A DNA stretch of 64,000 nucleotides, taken from Dehalococcoidia bacterium. Lineage in GTDB: Bacteria; Chloroflexota; Dehalococcoidia; Lucifugimonadales; UBA3495. Of the stretch, positions 38,330-48,025 are shown one piece after another (the stretch's first letter is position 1; the number at the start of each line of letters is the position of its first letter). Position numbers and translations under genes: made by a program. Below the pieces are notes generated by a model. It saw nothing but the letters and a program-made list of their open reading frames with translations. It was not told the DNA's origin and did no database searches. The stretch is from positions 27,113 through 91,112 of the forward strand of contig JAJEIA010000100.1 in assembly GCA_022823505.1 (NCBI GenBank), in the 5' to 3' direction.

Positions 38330-39202
38330 ATGGCAATTTCTGTTGACCTGCACCTGCACACCACCGCCTCGGACGGACGCCTGACGCCCACCGAGCTGGT
38401 GGAGTTGACCGCATCCAAGGGGCTGCGGACCATTTCGGTGAGCGACCACGACACGACGGCCGGCCTGGAAGAGGCCCAGCGGGCGGTGGACCGCATACCC
38501 GGAATGCGGCTGATCCCCGGCATCGAGCTCAGCTGCGACGTGCCGGGCGGTGAAGTGCATATGCTCGGCTACTTCATGGACGTGTCGGACGCCGGTTTCC
38601 AGGAGACGCTGTCGGGCTTCCGCGAGGGCCGGCTGGCTCGCGGCGAAGGGATGGTGGCGAAACTGGCCGAGTTCGGAATGCACATCGAGTGGGGGCGGGT
38701 GCTGGAGATAGCCGGCGACGCCTCGGTGGGGCGGCCGCACATCGCGCAGGCGCTGGTGGAAAAAGGTTACTTCGCCGAGCCGTCCGACGCCTTCCGGGAA
38801 TACCTGGGGCGCAACGGCAAGGCCTACGTGGAGCGGTCGAAACTGACGCCCCCGGATGCGGTGAAACTGCTGAACGACGTCGGGGGCGTTGCCGTGTTCG
38901 CGCACCCGTGGTTCGAGCGCCGCGGCAACGAGCCGGAGCCGGAACAGTCGCTGATCGAGACAGTCGAGGAGCTCAAGGCCGCCGGCCTGCACGGCATGGA
39001 AGTCCACTACGCCATGTACGACGAGGCCACGGTGGACTGGCTGGCCGACGTGGCCCGGGCATACGACCTGATCCCATGTGGCGGCAGCGACTACCACCAC
39101 AGCGGGAACTCGCGGGAGCCGTTGCCCGGCATAAACGGGCCATCCATGGAAACGGTGGAGCGGCTGGAGGAAGCCGCCCGCCAACTGGCGTCGCGCCGGT
39201 AA
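38330..39202 (+). CDS. PHP domain metal-dependent phosphoesterase
   Basis: VDLHLHTTASDGRLTPTELVELTASKGLRTISVSDHDTTAGLEEAQ...LIPGIELSCDV...GGVAVFAHPW. Confidence 0.93.
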   Translation: MAISVDLHLHTTASDGRLTPTELVELTASKGLRTISVSDHDTTAGLEEAQRAVDRIPGMRLIPGIELSCDVPGGEVHMLGYFMDVSDAGFQETLSGFREGRLARGEGMVAKLAEFGMHIEWGRVLEIAGDASVGRPHIAQALVEKGYFAEPSDAFREYLGRNGKAYVERSKLTPPDAVKLLNDVGGVAVFAHPWFERRGNEPEPEQSLIETVEELKAAGLHGMEVHYAMYDEATVDWLADVARAYDLIPCGGSDYHHSGNSREPLPGINGPSMETVERLEEAARQLASRR

Positions 39203-39244
39203 CGCGCGACCGCTCCAGGGCCTGGCAGCTGTGGGGTTGCCGAC

Positions 39245-39961
39245 ATGTCGGGCGATGTCGCAACGCTGATTGGCCTGTGGGCGGTTGCCTACCTGGTCGG
39301 CGCGCTTCCGGTATCGTACCTGCTGGGCCGAGCGCTGGGCGGGATCGACCTGCGGCAGCACGGCAGCGGCAACGTGGGCGCCAGCAACTTCGCCAGCCAG
39401 ATGGGCAGGAAGTGGTGGTTGCCCATCGCCGTCATCGATATGGCGCGGGGCGCCGGGCCGATCCTGGTTGGGCAGTATGCACTGGGTCTGGGCAGTGTGG
39501 GCTGGTGGCTGATGCTGACCCCGCTGTTCACCATTTTGGGCAACAACTGGTCGCCATTCCTGCGCTTCACCGGTGGACGCAGCGTGGGCGCATGGGCCGG
39601 GGGAATCCTGGGGATCTCGCCCCCGTTTTTCGCCGCAGGTCTGGCATTGTACGTACTGGGCTGGCGCGTCACGCGGCGGTCTGCCGAGTGGCTGCTGGTG
39701 GTGATGATCGCGCTGCCGGCGATGGCGATGGCCTGGCCGGAGCGGTTGCTGTTGGTCGGCGGAAAGGAACAGTTGGCGGTGTTCGCGGCCGCCGGCGCGG
39801 TCCTGATCCTGGTAAAACGGCTGGCGTCCAATGGACAGCCGGTTCCCGCAAACGTGTCGCGGAGCGCGGTGATGTTCAACCGGCTGCTCCGGGACCGGGA
39901 CATCGCCGACCGGGAGGAATGGCTCGCGCGCACCGCCGAGTACCGGAACGACCCGGGATAA
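39245..39961 (+). CDS. PlsY-like glycerol-3-phosphate acyltransferase
   Basis: AYLVGALPVSYLLGRALGGIDLRQHGSGNVGASNFASQMGRKWWLPIAVIDMARGAGPILV...GNNWSPFLRFTGGRSVGAWAG. Confidence 0.88.
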   Translation: MSGDVATLIGLWAVAYLVGALPVSYLLGRALGGIDLRQHGSGNVGASNFASQMGRKWWLPIAVIDMARGAGPILVGQYALGLGSVGWWLMLTPLFTILGNNWSPFLRFTGGRSVGAWAGGILGISPPFFAAGLALYVLGWRVTRRSAEWLLVVMIALPAMAMAWPERLLLVGGKEQLAVFAAAGAVLILVKRLASNGQPVPANVSRSAVMFNRLLRDRDIADREEWLARTAEYRNDPG

Positions 39962-40088
39962 TGACGGCCGGCAGCGGATCTGGCATCGCCATGGGTGCGA
40001 TCCGCACCACCGTTGCCGCCGGATCGCAGCTTCCCACACGCGCTGAAATCTGGGCGACCATAGATACCGACCAGGGGATAACGAGGAT

Positions 40089-40598
40089 ATGGCAGAACAG
40101 CAGACCGAGTCCCAGGCGATGACCTGTCACTGGCACCCGGCGGTGCCGACCGGATTATCGTGCAGCCAATGCCGGCGACCGATATGCACGGACTGCATGG
40201 TGCAGGCGCCGGTGGGAATCCGATGCCGGGAGTGCGGCCGGCCGGTGCCGCTGCCAACCTTCGACGTGCGGCCGTCGAACTACGCCAAAGCGGCGGTTGT
40301 GGCCGCAATAATCGGTATCCTCGGGATCGTCCTGTGGCTCACCCTGATTTTCTTCACCGGCACGCGTTTCATAGCCTCCCTGGTCACGCCGGTGGCCGTC
40401 GGTTACGCGGCGGGTGAACTGATCAGCCGGGTGGTCAACCTGAAGCGCAGCAAGGGGCTCATGTACATCGCCGGCGGCACGGTGGTGCTCAGTTCGCTGG
40501 TGGCAATGATCCTTACCGGGGGCCTGGTGTTGACCCTGTGGAGCCTCCTCGCCCTGATCGGCGGCGTGCTGATCGCCATCGCACGCGTCCGGCTGTAG
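40089..40598 (+). CDS. B-box-type zinc finger membrane protein
   Basis: MTCHWHPAVPTGLSCSQCRRPICTDCMVQAPVGIRCRECGRP followed by several TM segments. Confidence 0.8.
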   Translation: MAEQQTESQAMTCHWHPAVPTGLSCSQCRRPICTDCMVQAPVGIRCRECGRPVPLPTFDVRPSNYAKAAVVAAIIGILGIVLWLTLIFFTGTRFIASLVTPVAVGYAAGELISRVVNLKRSKGLMYIAGGTVVLSSLVAMILTGGLVLTLWSLLALIGGVLIAIARVRL

Positions 40599-40658
40599 GG
40601 CCGCGCCCGGCACACCTGGGGCCAGCCGGAAGCAAGGGCCTTCCTCCCGACGGGCAAC

Positions 40659-41177
40659 TCAGGCTGTTCCCGCTCGGTCGGTGGACGAGTTTTCCGCCCA
40701 GAGCCTCCGGACAGTGTCCCGGGTCACGCCGGACCGGAAGCCGCGCCGCTGCAGGTAGTCCCACATCTTGCGATGGAAGTTCGCGTAGGGCATTGAACCG
40801 CCGGCAAGCAGTCGCCGGGCGCGCCGTTCTCCCGCACGATAGGCGGCGTCGACCTCGTCCAGGCCATCCAACGCATCGTCGATGATGGGCTCGGCGACTC
40901 CCTTGGCGCGCAGTTCCCTGCGGATCAGCGAGGACCCGCGGGGTTTGCGTCGGTCACGGCTGTTGCGCCACTGGGTGGCGTACTCGGCGTCGTCCAGGTA
41001 GCCGTAACGTTTGAGGGACGCCAGCGCCTGCTCAACGACCGGCTGCTCGAAGTCGCGGCCCACGCGCCGGCGCACCTCAGCCACGGTACGGGGCTTGAAG
41101 CTCACGTAGCGCAGGGCGACCCGAAGCGCCTCCGGATAGGCGTCGGAGGCGGGCCGGTCGGCGGGGGCGTCGGCCAC
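40659..41177 (-). CDS. recX: Regulatory protein RecX
   Basis: ALRYVSFKPRTVAEVRRRVGRDFEQPVVEQALASLKRYGYLDDAEYATQWRNSRDRRKPRGSSLIRRELRAKGVAEPIIDDAL. Confidence 0.92.
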   Translation of the reverse strand: MADAPADRPASDAYPEALRVALRYVSFKPRTVAEVRRRVGRDFEQPVVEQALASLKRYGYLDDAEYATQWRNSRDRRKPRGSSLIRRELRAKGVAEPIIDDALDGLDEVDAAYRAGERRARRLLAGGSMPYANFHRKMWDYLQRRGFRSGVTRDTVRRLWAENSSTDRAGTA

Positions 41178-41189
41178 GGCGGATTGCGC

Positions 41190-42305
41190 CTAGTTCAGGC
41201 TGACGGAATCCGGATTGGCGATGTACGCGGCGACATCGGACGGTGTCCCGCCCAAGTGGCCGTTGCCCTCGCCGTCCATGGGCTCTTCGTCGGACAGCTC
41301 CTCACCGCGGATCAGGGCCTCGATCTCGTCGGCGATCTCGCTGTGCTCCAGGAGGAAGTTCTTGGAGTTTTCTCGGCCCTGGCCCAGGCGGGTCTCGCCA
41401 TAGGAGTAGAAAGCGCCGGCCTTCTTGATGATGTTCTGGTTCACGCCGATGTCCAGCAGGTCACCCATCTTGCTGATGCCCTGGTTGAACATGATGTCGA
41501 ACTCGGCCACGCGGAAGGGAGCGGCGACCTTGTTCTTGACGATACGGGCGCGGACCCGGCTGCCGATGATTTCCGACCCCTGCTTCAGCGACTCGCTGCG
41601 GCGGAGGTCGATACGCACGGAGCTGTAGAACTTGAGGGCGCGGCCACCGGGGGTGACCTCAGGGCTGCCGTAGCTGATGCCGATCTTCTCGCGGATCTGA
41701 TTGATGAAAACGACGGCGGTGCGGGAGCGGTTGATGGTGGCGGTGAGCTTGCGCAGGGCCTGTGACATGAGGCGGGCCTGCATACCCACGTGGACGTCGC
41801 CCATATCGCCTTCGATCTCGGCCTGGGGGACCAGGGCGGCGACGCTGTCGATGACGACGGCGTCAACGGCGCCGCTGCTGACCAGCTTCTCGGTGATGTC
41901 CAGCGCCTGCTCGGCGGAGTCGGGTTGGGCGATGAGCAGGTTGTTCAGGTCGAGGCCGCAGTTGGTGGCGTAGTGGGGGTCCAGCGCGTGCTCGGCGTCG
42001 ATGTAGGCGGCGAGCCCGCCCATGCGCTGGGTCTCGGTCATGATGTGGATGGCAAGGGTGGACTTGCCGGCCGACTCCCCGCCGTAGATCTCGGTGACGC
42101 GGCCGCGGGGCAATCCACCAACGCCCAGGGCCAGGTCCAGGGACAGCGAACCGGTGGGGATCACATTGGTGATCAGGTGGGCGACCTGCTCGTCGCCGCG
42201 CATCACCGCGCCCTTGCCGTGGTCCTTTTCGATGCGGCCCAGGGCCACCTCAAGGGCGGCCAGCTTGTTCTTGTCGAGATTCAGGGTTTCGGGGTTGATT
42301 GCCAT
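41190..42305 (-). CDS. recA: Recombinase RecA
   Basis: [16 protein letters not shown]...[27 protein letters not shown]...[31 protein letters not shown]. Confidence 0.98.
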   Translation of the reverse strand: MAINPETLNLDKNKLAALEVALGRIEKDHGKGAVMRGDEQVAHLITNVIPTGSLSLDLALGVGGLPRGRVTEIYGGESAGKSTLAIHIMTETQRMGGLAAYIDAEHALDPHYATNCGLDLNNLLIAQPDSAEQALDITEKLVSSGAVDAVVIDSVAALVPQAEIEGDMGDVHVGMQARLMSQALRKLTATINRSRTAVVFINQIREKIGISYGSPEVTPGGRALKFYSSVRIDLRRSESLKQGSEIIGSRVRARIVKNKVAAPFRVAEFDIMFNQGISKMGDLLDIGVNQNIIKKAGAFYSYGETRLGQGRENSKNFLLEHSEIADEIEALIRGEELSDEEPMDGEGNGHLGGTPSDVAAYIANPDSVSLN

Positions 42306-42431
42306 CGTTAGCCTCCCGCACGGCTGGTTTGCACTTGCGAGAAGTTTAGCACGCGCGTTCCATTATTGCAATGGCGCAATGTCGTTATTTTGACGGGATT
42401 TACGGGGCGCACGGCCCCGGGGCTAGAAGTC

Positions 42432-42662
42432 TCAATACCCGCCTTCGAAACCGATGGTAACCACGCCGTTCTCGACGATGATGGGGGTGATCCGCTCGCC
42501 GCCCGAGAGTTCCAGCAGGGCCGGCACCTGGTCGGGCTGCTTGGAGACGTCGATCTCGGTGTAGGCCACGCGCTGGCGGCGGTAATGCATCTTGGCCTGC
42601 GCAGAGAAAGGGCAGTCGGGATGGGTGTAGAGAATGATTTCGGTGTCGTTGGTGGTAGTCAA
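42432..42662 (-). CDS. Glutaredoxin family protein
   Basis: IILYTHPDCPFSAQAKMHYRRQRVAYTEIDVSKQPDQVPALLELSGGERITPIIVENG; CPFS active site in place of CxxC. Confidence 0.88.
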   Translation of the reverse strand: MTTTNDTEIILYTHPDCPFSAQAKMHYRRQRVAYTEIDVSKQPDQVPALLELSGGERITPIIVENGVVTIGFEGGY

Positions 42663-42824
42663 TTTGTTCTCCTATGGTCCTATCCGGGCGTCAGGAACAC
42701 GCGTTGAGGTGTCGGGCTGCCCAATTTTACGCAGGGGCCTGGCATAACGCAACGAAAGCGCCGCCCGTGTGACGACTGGGGACCGATGGCTACCGCCGTT
42801 GGCGTGCTCCGCCCGGAGCCACAC

Positions 42825-43778
42825 TCAGATCGGTACGGTCTGCGCTTCCAATACCTCATTGACGACCGACTCCTGGCTGCGTTCCCGCAGCCGGGCCATG
42901 CTCTTGAGGATGACACGGTGGGCCAGCGCGGGCGTGGCCAGGGTCTTGATATCGTCGGGCGTGACGTACTCCTGGCCGCGAATGCCGGCGAGGGCCTGGG
43001 CGCACCGGTAGAGTCCCAGGGTGGCCCGGGGACTGGCGCCGAGCTCGACGTCGGGATGCTCGCGGGTGGCGCGGATCACCTGGACGAGATAGTTGCGCAA
43101 CACTGGGTCGATGTATACCTGCCGGACCAGGCCCTGGATGCGCAGCACATCGTCCGCCGACGCCACCGGCCCCAGCGAACCCAGCGGATCGGCGTCCTCA
43201 AAGCGCTCCAGCATGGCGTTTTCGTCGTCCTCGCTGGGATAGCCGAGGCGGAGACGAAGCAGGAAGCGGTCGATCTGGGCCTCGGGCAGGGGGAACGTGC
43301 CCTCCAGCTCGATGGGGTTCTGCGTCGCCAGCACCAGGAAAGGAGCCGGCAGCGGCACCGTGTCCTGGTCGACGGTAACCTGCCGTTCGGCCATGGCTTC
43401 CAGCAGCGCGGACTGGGTCCGGGGAGTGGCGCGGTTGATCTCGTCGGCCAGGACAACCTGGGAGATGACCGGGCCGGGGCGAAACTCGAACTGGCCATTG
43501 TACTGGTTGTAGTAGTGGATGCCGGTGATGTCCGACGGCATCAGGTCGGGAGTGAACTGGATGCGGCGGAATTCGCAGTCCAGGGAGTTGGCCAGCGAGC
43601 GGGCGAGGGTAGTCTTGCCGATCCCAGGGACGTCCTCAACGAGGATGTGGCCGGCGCTGAAGAGGGCGGCCAACGTGTACTCAATGACGTCGTCCTTGCC
43701 GACGATGGCCAGCTGGATGTTGTCGCGGATCCTGGCGGCGGTGTCCGCGATATGCTGCGCCTGGGCGGCGGTGATCAA
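42825..43778 (-). CDS. MoxR family AAA+ ATPase
   Basis: NIQLAIVGKDDVIEYTLAALFSAGHILVEDVPGIGKTTLARSLANSL...LADEINRATPRTQSALLEAMAERQVTVD. Confidence 0.95.
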   Translation of the reverse strand: MITAAQAQHIADTAARIRDNIQLAIVGKDDVIEYTLAALFSAGHILVEDVPGIGKTTLARSLANSLDCEFRRIQFTPDLMPSDITGIHYYNQYNGQFEFRPGPVISQVVLADEINRATPRTQSALLEAMAERQVTVDQDTVPLPAPFLVLATQNPIELEGTFPLPEAQIDRFLLRLRLGYPSEDDENAMLERFEDADPLGSLGPVASADDVLRIQGLVRQVYIDPVLRNYLVQVIRATREHPDVELGASPRATLGLYRCAQALAGIRGQEYVTPDDIKTLATPALAHRVILKSMARLRERSQESVVNEVLEAQTVPI

Positions 43779-44503
43779 CGCGTCGCCTCCGCCGCGCCGG
43801 CAACTCGGGATGACAGGTGCTCTTCGGCCTCGCGCAGGTCCTTGGGGGAATCCACGCTGCGCCAGAAGGCATCGGTGGACACGGCGGACATGCGGCCCTC
43901 TGCCGCAAGGGCTGGGAAGGTCGTGGTCTCATGGTCTCCGAGCTCGGGCAGCAGGTCGCGGATGCCGGGATGGAGGACGTAGACGCCGCCGTTGATGGCG
44001 TAGGGCAGGACCGCCTTCTCGCGGAACTGGTCAACCACGCCGTCCGCGCCGGTGTCTACGATGCCGTAGGGGCTGGTCATTGGCACGGTGAGGATGGTGG
44101 CGCAATGGGCCCGGCTCCGGCGACGGCGGGCGTGGAAGTCGGCGATCAGCTCGGCCAGCGAGGCGTCAGTGATTACGTCGCCGTTGGTGGCGATCACGGG
44201 GCCATCGTCACGGGGCAGGGCGGCCAGTCCCCGGCGCAGTGCGCCGCCGCGGCCCAGGGGAACGTCCTCCCGGCTGTAGTGGGCGCGGACGCCGTGATCG
44301 CTGCCGTCGCCGAAATACTCTCGCACCGCATCGGCCAGGTGCCCCACCAGAAAGACAACGTCGGTGACGCCGGCCTCGCGCAGCCACCGGACTTGATGCC
44401 AGAGGATGGGGCGTCCGCACAAGGGGATCATCGGTTTCGGTACGGTGTCGGTGAGGGGGCGAAGGCGTTCGCCCTTACCGCCCGCGAGGATGAGAGCGTA
44501 CAT
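43775..44503 (-). CDS. Nucleotidyltransferase (sugar-1-phosphate nucleotidylyltransferase)
   Basis: MYALILAGGKGERLRPLTDTVPKPMIPLCGRPILWHQVRWLREAGVTDVVFLVGHLADAVREYFGDG. Confidence 0.95.
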   Translation of the reverse strand: MYALILAGGKGERLRPLTDTVPKPMIPLCGRPILWHQVRWLREAGVTDVVFLVGHLADAVREYFGDGSDHGVRAHYSREDVPLGRGGALRRGLAALPRDDGPVIATNGDVITDASLAELIADFHARRRRSRAHCATILTVPMTSPYGIVDTGADGVVDQFREKAVLPYAINGGVYVLHPGIRDLLPELGDHETTTFPALAAEGRMSAVSTDAFWRSVDSPKDLREAEEHLSSRVAGAAEATR

Positions 44504-44563
44504 GGCAGACGGTATGCTAATGCGGCGGGCGGATGCGGTCAATGGAATCGGACGGGGCGCGGA

Positions 44564-44776
44564 TTACAACAGGTCACGGAATTCTTCAACGGTGAGCCCG
44601 GCCTGCACAATGATACTGCCCATTGCAAAAGGAGGGATCGGATTATGGCGCGGAATGGACACCGTAACTCTTCCTCTTCGCACCTAAGTGTGCTTGCCTT
44701 GATTGTCGACGCTGAAGCCGGCTTTCTGCAAAGCCTTTATCGCCGCCAGGTGGTTGACACCGGGAACTCGCGGCAT
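44564..44776 (-). pseudogene. HicA-like toxin with in-frame TAG at codon 31
   Basis: MPRVPGVNHLAAIKALQKAGFSVDNQGKHT*VRRGRVTVSIPRHNPIPPFAMGSIIVQAGLTVEEFRDLL; HicA fold conserved on both sides of the stop (44684-44686). Absent from the ORF track. Confidence 0.8.
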
Positions 44777-44778
44777 GG

Positions 44779-45246
44779 CTAACCCACTGCCTCGTCCTCA
44801 TCGTCAACCTCAATGACCCTGACGGACGGCGTGCCCAACAGCAGTACTTCCTGCATATAAATCAGCCACTCGCGGATCGCGATTTGGATATTCTCCATCG
44901 CTTCTTCCATTGTGTAGCCCGCGGAGAGGCAACCAGGCAGCATCGGACAGGAAACGGAATACCCCTCGGAGCTCTTAATCATTTCAATCTCATACCGCCG
45001 CGCAGACCCGTTCCGGCCAGTGTCAAGCTGCCAGGCAACGTCAACATCCACCTCGCGCAGTTCCTCGTCGCCAACGACCTCTTACCAGAACGCTCCCTCG
45101 CGCTCCGAGATGGATCCAGAGATTTCGTACCGAATGCTTTCCAACGCTTCTTCCGCGGTGGTGCCCTGCGCCTTGCTGTCCGGCAAGCCGGGACAAATAG
45201 CGGTGTATCCCTCCTCCGATTTGTGCAGCAAAACCCGGTATTTCAT
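44779..45246 (-). pseudogene. Tandem HicB-HicB-like antitoxin ORF interrupted by TAA at codon 55
   Basis: Same frame throughout: MKYRVLLHKSEEGYTAICPGLPDSKAQGTTAEEALESIRYEISGSISEREGAFW*EVVGDEELREVDVDVAW...RRYEIEMIKSSEGYSVSCPMLPGCLSAGYTMEEAMENIQIAIREWL...; the downstream HicB-like half (44779-45051) is an open ORF. Confidence 0.75.
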
Positions 45247-45361
45247 AGCATCACCCTGTCCCGGCCCGCAGTGGGCTGGGCGCGGAATATGTCAGCGCCC
45301 CTGCCCCCGGTGGCGGCAGAGGCGCTTCCTGCATTATACGGCAGGGTAGTGGCCAGGCGGG

Positions 45362-47044
45362 TTACTCGTATGCCCTCGGGCGGAACTCGGAGGAGCAATA
45401 GCGAATCTGCTCCCAGAAGCCGGCGGCGTCCCGTTCGATGTTGACCGATTGCAGGAAGTCCCTGCTGGGATCGTCGTAGATGATGCACGGCGCCCACAGC
45501 GCGATGTCCGGGAATGCGAACAAAAGTGCTATCACCAGGGCCATGCAGCCCATGAATGGTAAGACTCCGATATACACGTCCGTGATCGTGCTTTCTCGTA
45601 AAGCCTCCTGTGCCGCGGCAGTCTGTTCCGCCATCTGCTGGTCGACGTCCTGTCTGACGCCGTGGAGGATGTAGAGGTTGATGCCCTCGGGTGGGCTGAT
45701 GAGCGCCGCTTCCACCAGGATCACCATGATGATGCCGAACCACACGAGATCCACGCCCACGGCTTCCAGCGAAGGGGTGAGGATCGGGATGGTGGTCACC
45801 AGCATGGCGAAGCTTTCCATGAAGGTACCCAGCAGCAGGTAGAAAAACACCAGGATGATCACGAACTGGAGCGCGTTGAGATTTAGACCGGTGATCCACT
45901 CCGAGATGTCCTGGGAGATGCCCAGCCGGGCGAAGGCGAAGCTCAGGGTGAAGGCCGCCATGACGATGAGCATGATCATCGAAGACGTGCGGACGGTGGA
46001 AATGATGGCGTCCAGGAGCATAATCCTGATTCCGCGCATTGATTGGTTCCAGTCCGAGTAGACGCCCTGGGGCCTCTTGTACAGCTCGTTGGCGATGGCA
46101 ACTACCAGCGCGCCAAACACGCCCAACGCGGCGGCCTCGGTGGGAGTTGCCCAGCCGGTGTAGATGGAACCCAGCACGACGATGATGATGAGCAGGACCG
46201 GGATGATGGCCAGCAGGCCGATGCTGGCTTCCTTGATCATCCGCAGCCATTCGGTGATGGCCTCCGGATACGAAAGGGTGGAGCGGCCCCGGCGGTAAGC
46301 GGCGCGGTCCGCGGGGTCGGTCAGGCCGGCCTCGGTGGCCTGCTCCTGGCGCATGACGGCCATCTGCTCGTCAGTGTAGCGTCGAACGGCGATGCCGTGG
46401 AACCAGGCGCGGTACAGACGTCGCACCTCCTCATCCATGGGAGCCGTCCGCGGGAATATCACGGAAGTGACTATCATCATGAGAATCATGGTGAACGCGA
46501 GCAGGAAGCCGGGCAGGAAACCGCCCATATACAGGCGACCGATGGACTCCTCTACCAGCACGCCGTAGATGATGAGTCCGATGCTGGGCGGGATCAGGAT
46601 GCCGAGCGTCCCTCCCGCGGCGAGGGAGCCGATGACCAGGCGCTCGCTGTAGCCGCGCTGGCGGAAGGACGGCAGGGAGACGCGGCTGATGGTGGCGGAG
46701 GTGGCGACGCTGGAGCCGGAGCACGCGGCGAAGACGGCGCAGGAGGCGATGTTGGTGTGCAGCAGACCGCCGGGCAGGAAGACCAGCCACCGGGACAGCG
46801 CGCCATACATCCGCTCGCCCATGCCGGAGCGGAGCATCAGTTCTCCCATGAGCAGGAACAGCGGCACCGCGACCAGGATGAAGTTGGTGTTGCTCTCCCA
46901 GGCCTTGTTGCCGAGGATGTTCCACAGCGGGGCATCCGAAAACGCCTGCATCATCACCAGGGACAGCACCCCCAGGGCGCCGGCGACGTAGAGGCCAATC
47001 AGGAAGAAAACTCCCATCATGCTGAAAGCGGTGATGATTGCCAT
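45362..47044 (-). CDS. TRAP transporter large permease (DctM family)
   Basis: Multi-TM; NFILVAVPLFLLMGELMLRSGMGERMYGALSRWLVFLPGGLLHTNIASCAVFAACSGSSVATSATISRVSLPSFRQRGYSERLVIGSLAAGGTLGILIPPSIGLIIYGVL. Confidence 0.96.
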   Translation of the reverse strand: MAIITAFSMMGVFFLIGLYVAGALGVLSLVMMQAFSDAPLWNILGNKAWESNTNFILVAVPLFLLMGELMLRSGMGERMYGALSRWLVFLPGGLLHTNIASCAVFAACSGSSVATSATISRVSLPSFRQRGYSERLVIGSLAAGGTLGILIPPSIGLIIYGVLVEESIGRLYMGGFLPGFLLAFTMILMMIVTSVIFPRTAPMDEEVRRLYRAWFHGIAVRRYTDEQMAVMRQEQATEAGLTDPADRAAYRRGRSTLSYPEAITEWLRMIKEASIGLLAIIPVLLIIIVVLGSIYTGWATPTEAAALGVFGALVVAIANELYKRPQGVYSDWNQSMRGIRIMLLDAIISTVRTSSMIMLIVMAAFTLSFAFARLGISQDISEWITGLNLNALQFVIILVFFYLLLGTFMESFAMLVTTIPILTPSLEAVGVDLVWFGIIMVILVEAALISPPEGINLYILHGVRQDVDQQMAEQTAAAQEALRESTITDVYIGVLPFMGCMALVIALLFAFPDIALWAPCIIYDDPSRDFLQSVNIERDAAGFWEQIRYCSSEFRPRAYE

Positions 47045-47127
47045 ATTTCAGATTCCTCTGTGTGACGGCAGCCGCAGAACCGGTGGCTGCCGTGGGTCGG
47101 GGAAGTCGGTTGGAATGAGCAGGACGG

Positions 47128-47799
47128 CTACACGCCGGAGGCGGCTTCCTGCATGACCTCGGCATCGGCAGCAAGTTCGGCAACATCGCCGCCGGAGTTC
47201 TTGTGCCAGATCTCCAGGAGGCCCCGCAGGATCATGCTCAGCATCCATTGGAACGAAGTGAAGGCGAGCATGGTGAAGCCGACGGCGACGATCATCTGGA
47301 ACATCCACAACTCGGGCAAAAAGTTCCCAATAAGATAGGTGTTCGCCAGGGCCGGCTCGCACATGCCCTCGGCGTTGGTGCGGATGCACTTGGACTCGGC
47401 GACCTCCTCCCAACTCTTTATCGCGGTGATGAGGCCGAAGAAGCCCACGGATCCGAGGGCCATCCAGTCGGCCGCCGAACGCATATAGGGGTGGATCCGC
47501 GAAAAGAGGGGCAACAGCACGTCAATGCGGACGTGGGATCCGGTGCGCAGGGAATAGGAAAACGCCCAGGTTCCGGCGAAAGCCAGGATGTAGCCGCCCA
47601 CCAACTCCTGATTACCCAGGATGGGGCCGCCCAGCTTGCGCATTATCACCTGGTAGGTGATGTAGATGCCCAGAATGAGCAACAGTGTCCCGCAGATGTA
47701 CCCGAAGATCCGGTAGACCCAATCCAGGCCGCTGTCAATCTTGTGGATGAAACGGGTCAGGAAAACCGGCGCGGGGGTTGCCGCAGATGGTGTAGTCAA
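47128..47799 (-). CDS. TRAP transporter small permease (DctQ family)
   Basis: VYRIFGYICGTLLLILGIYITYQVIMRKLGGPILGNQELVGGYILAFAGTWAFSYSLRTGSHVRIDVLLPLF. Confidence 0.9.
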   Translation of the reverse strand: MTTPSAATPAPVFLTRFIHKIDSGLDWVYRIFGYICGTLLLILGIYITYQVIMRKLGGPILGNQELVGGYILAFAGTWAFSYSLRTGSHVRIDVLLPLFSRIHPYMRSAADWMALGSVGFFGLITAIKSWEEVAESKCIRTNAEGMCEPALANTYLIGNFLPELWMFQMIVAVGFTMLAFTSFQWMLSMILRGLLEIWHKNSGGDVAELAADAEVMQEAASGV

Positions 47800-48025
47800 C
47801 TGGCGCCTCCGGTAAGCCGGGCAAGATGTTTACAGATGCGCCGGCAAATTATCGAATGCTGGAGATACAAAGCGGGAAATGGGCAGAAATCCCCGCATGT
47901 GACACGCAGGAAGGGACTATATTGGCCGGTCTGGTAAAAGTCAACCAGTGCGATATTCGCCGCGATCCGGTGGGTCTTTTACCAGCCCGGCCCAAAGACG
48001 GGACGGCCCGAAACAGAGCTGTGCG

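Noticed and set aside
35874-39961. rny-ymdB-PHP-plsY-like run as a novel system
   Set aside because: rny-ymdB adjacency is a familiar housekeeping arrangement; nothing unusual in the sequence.
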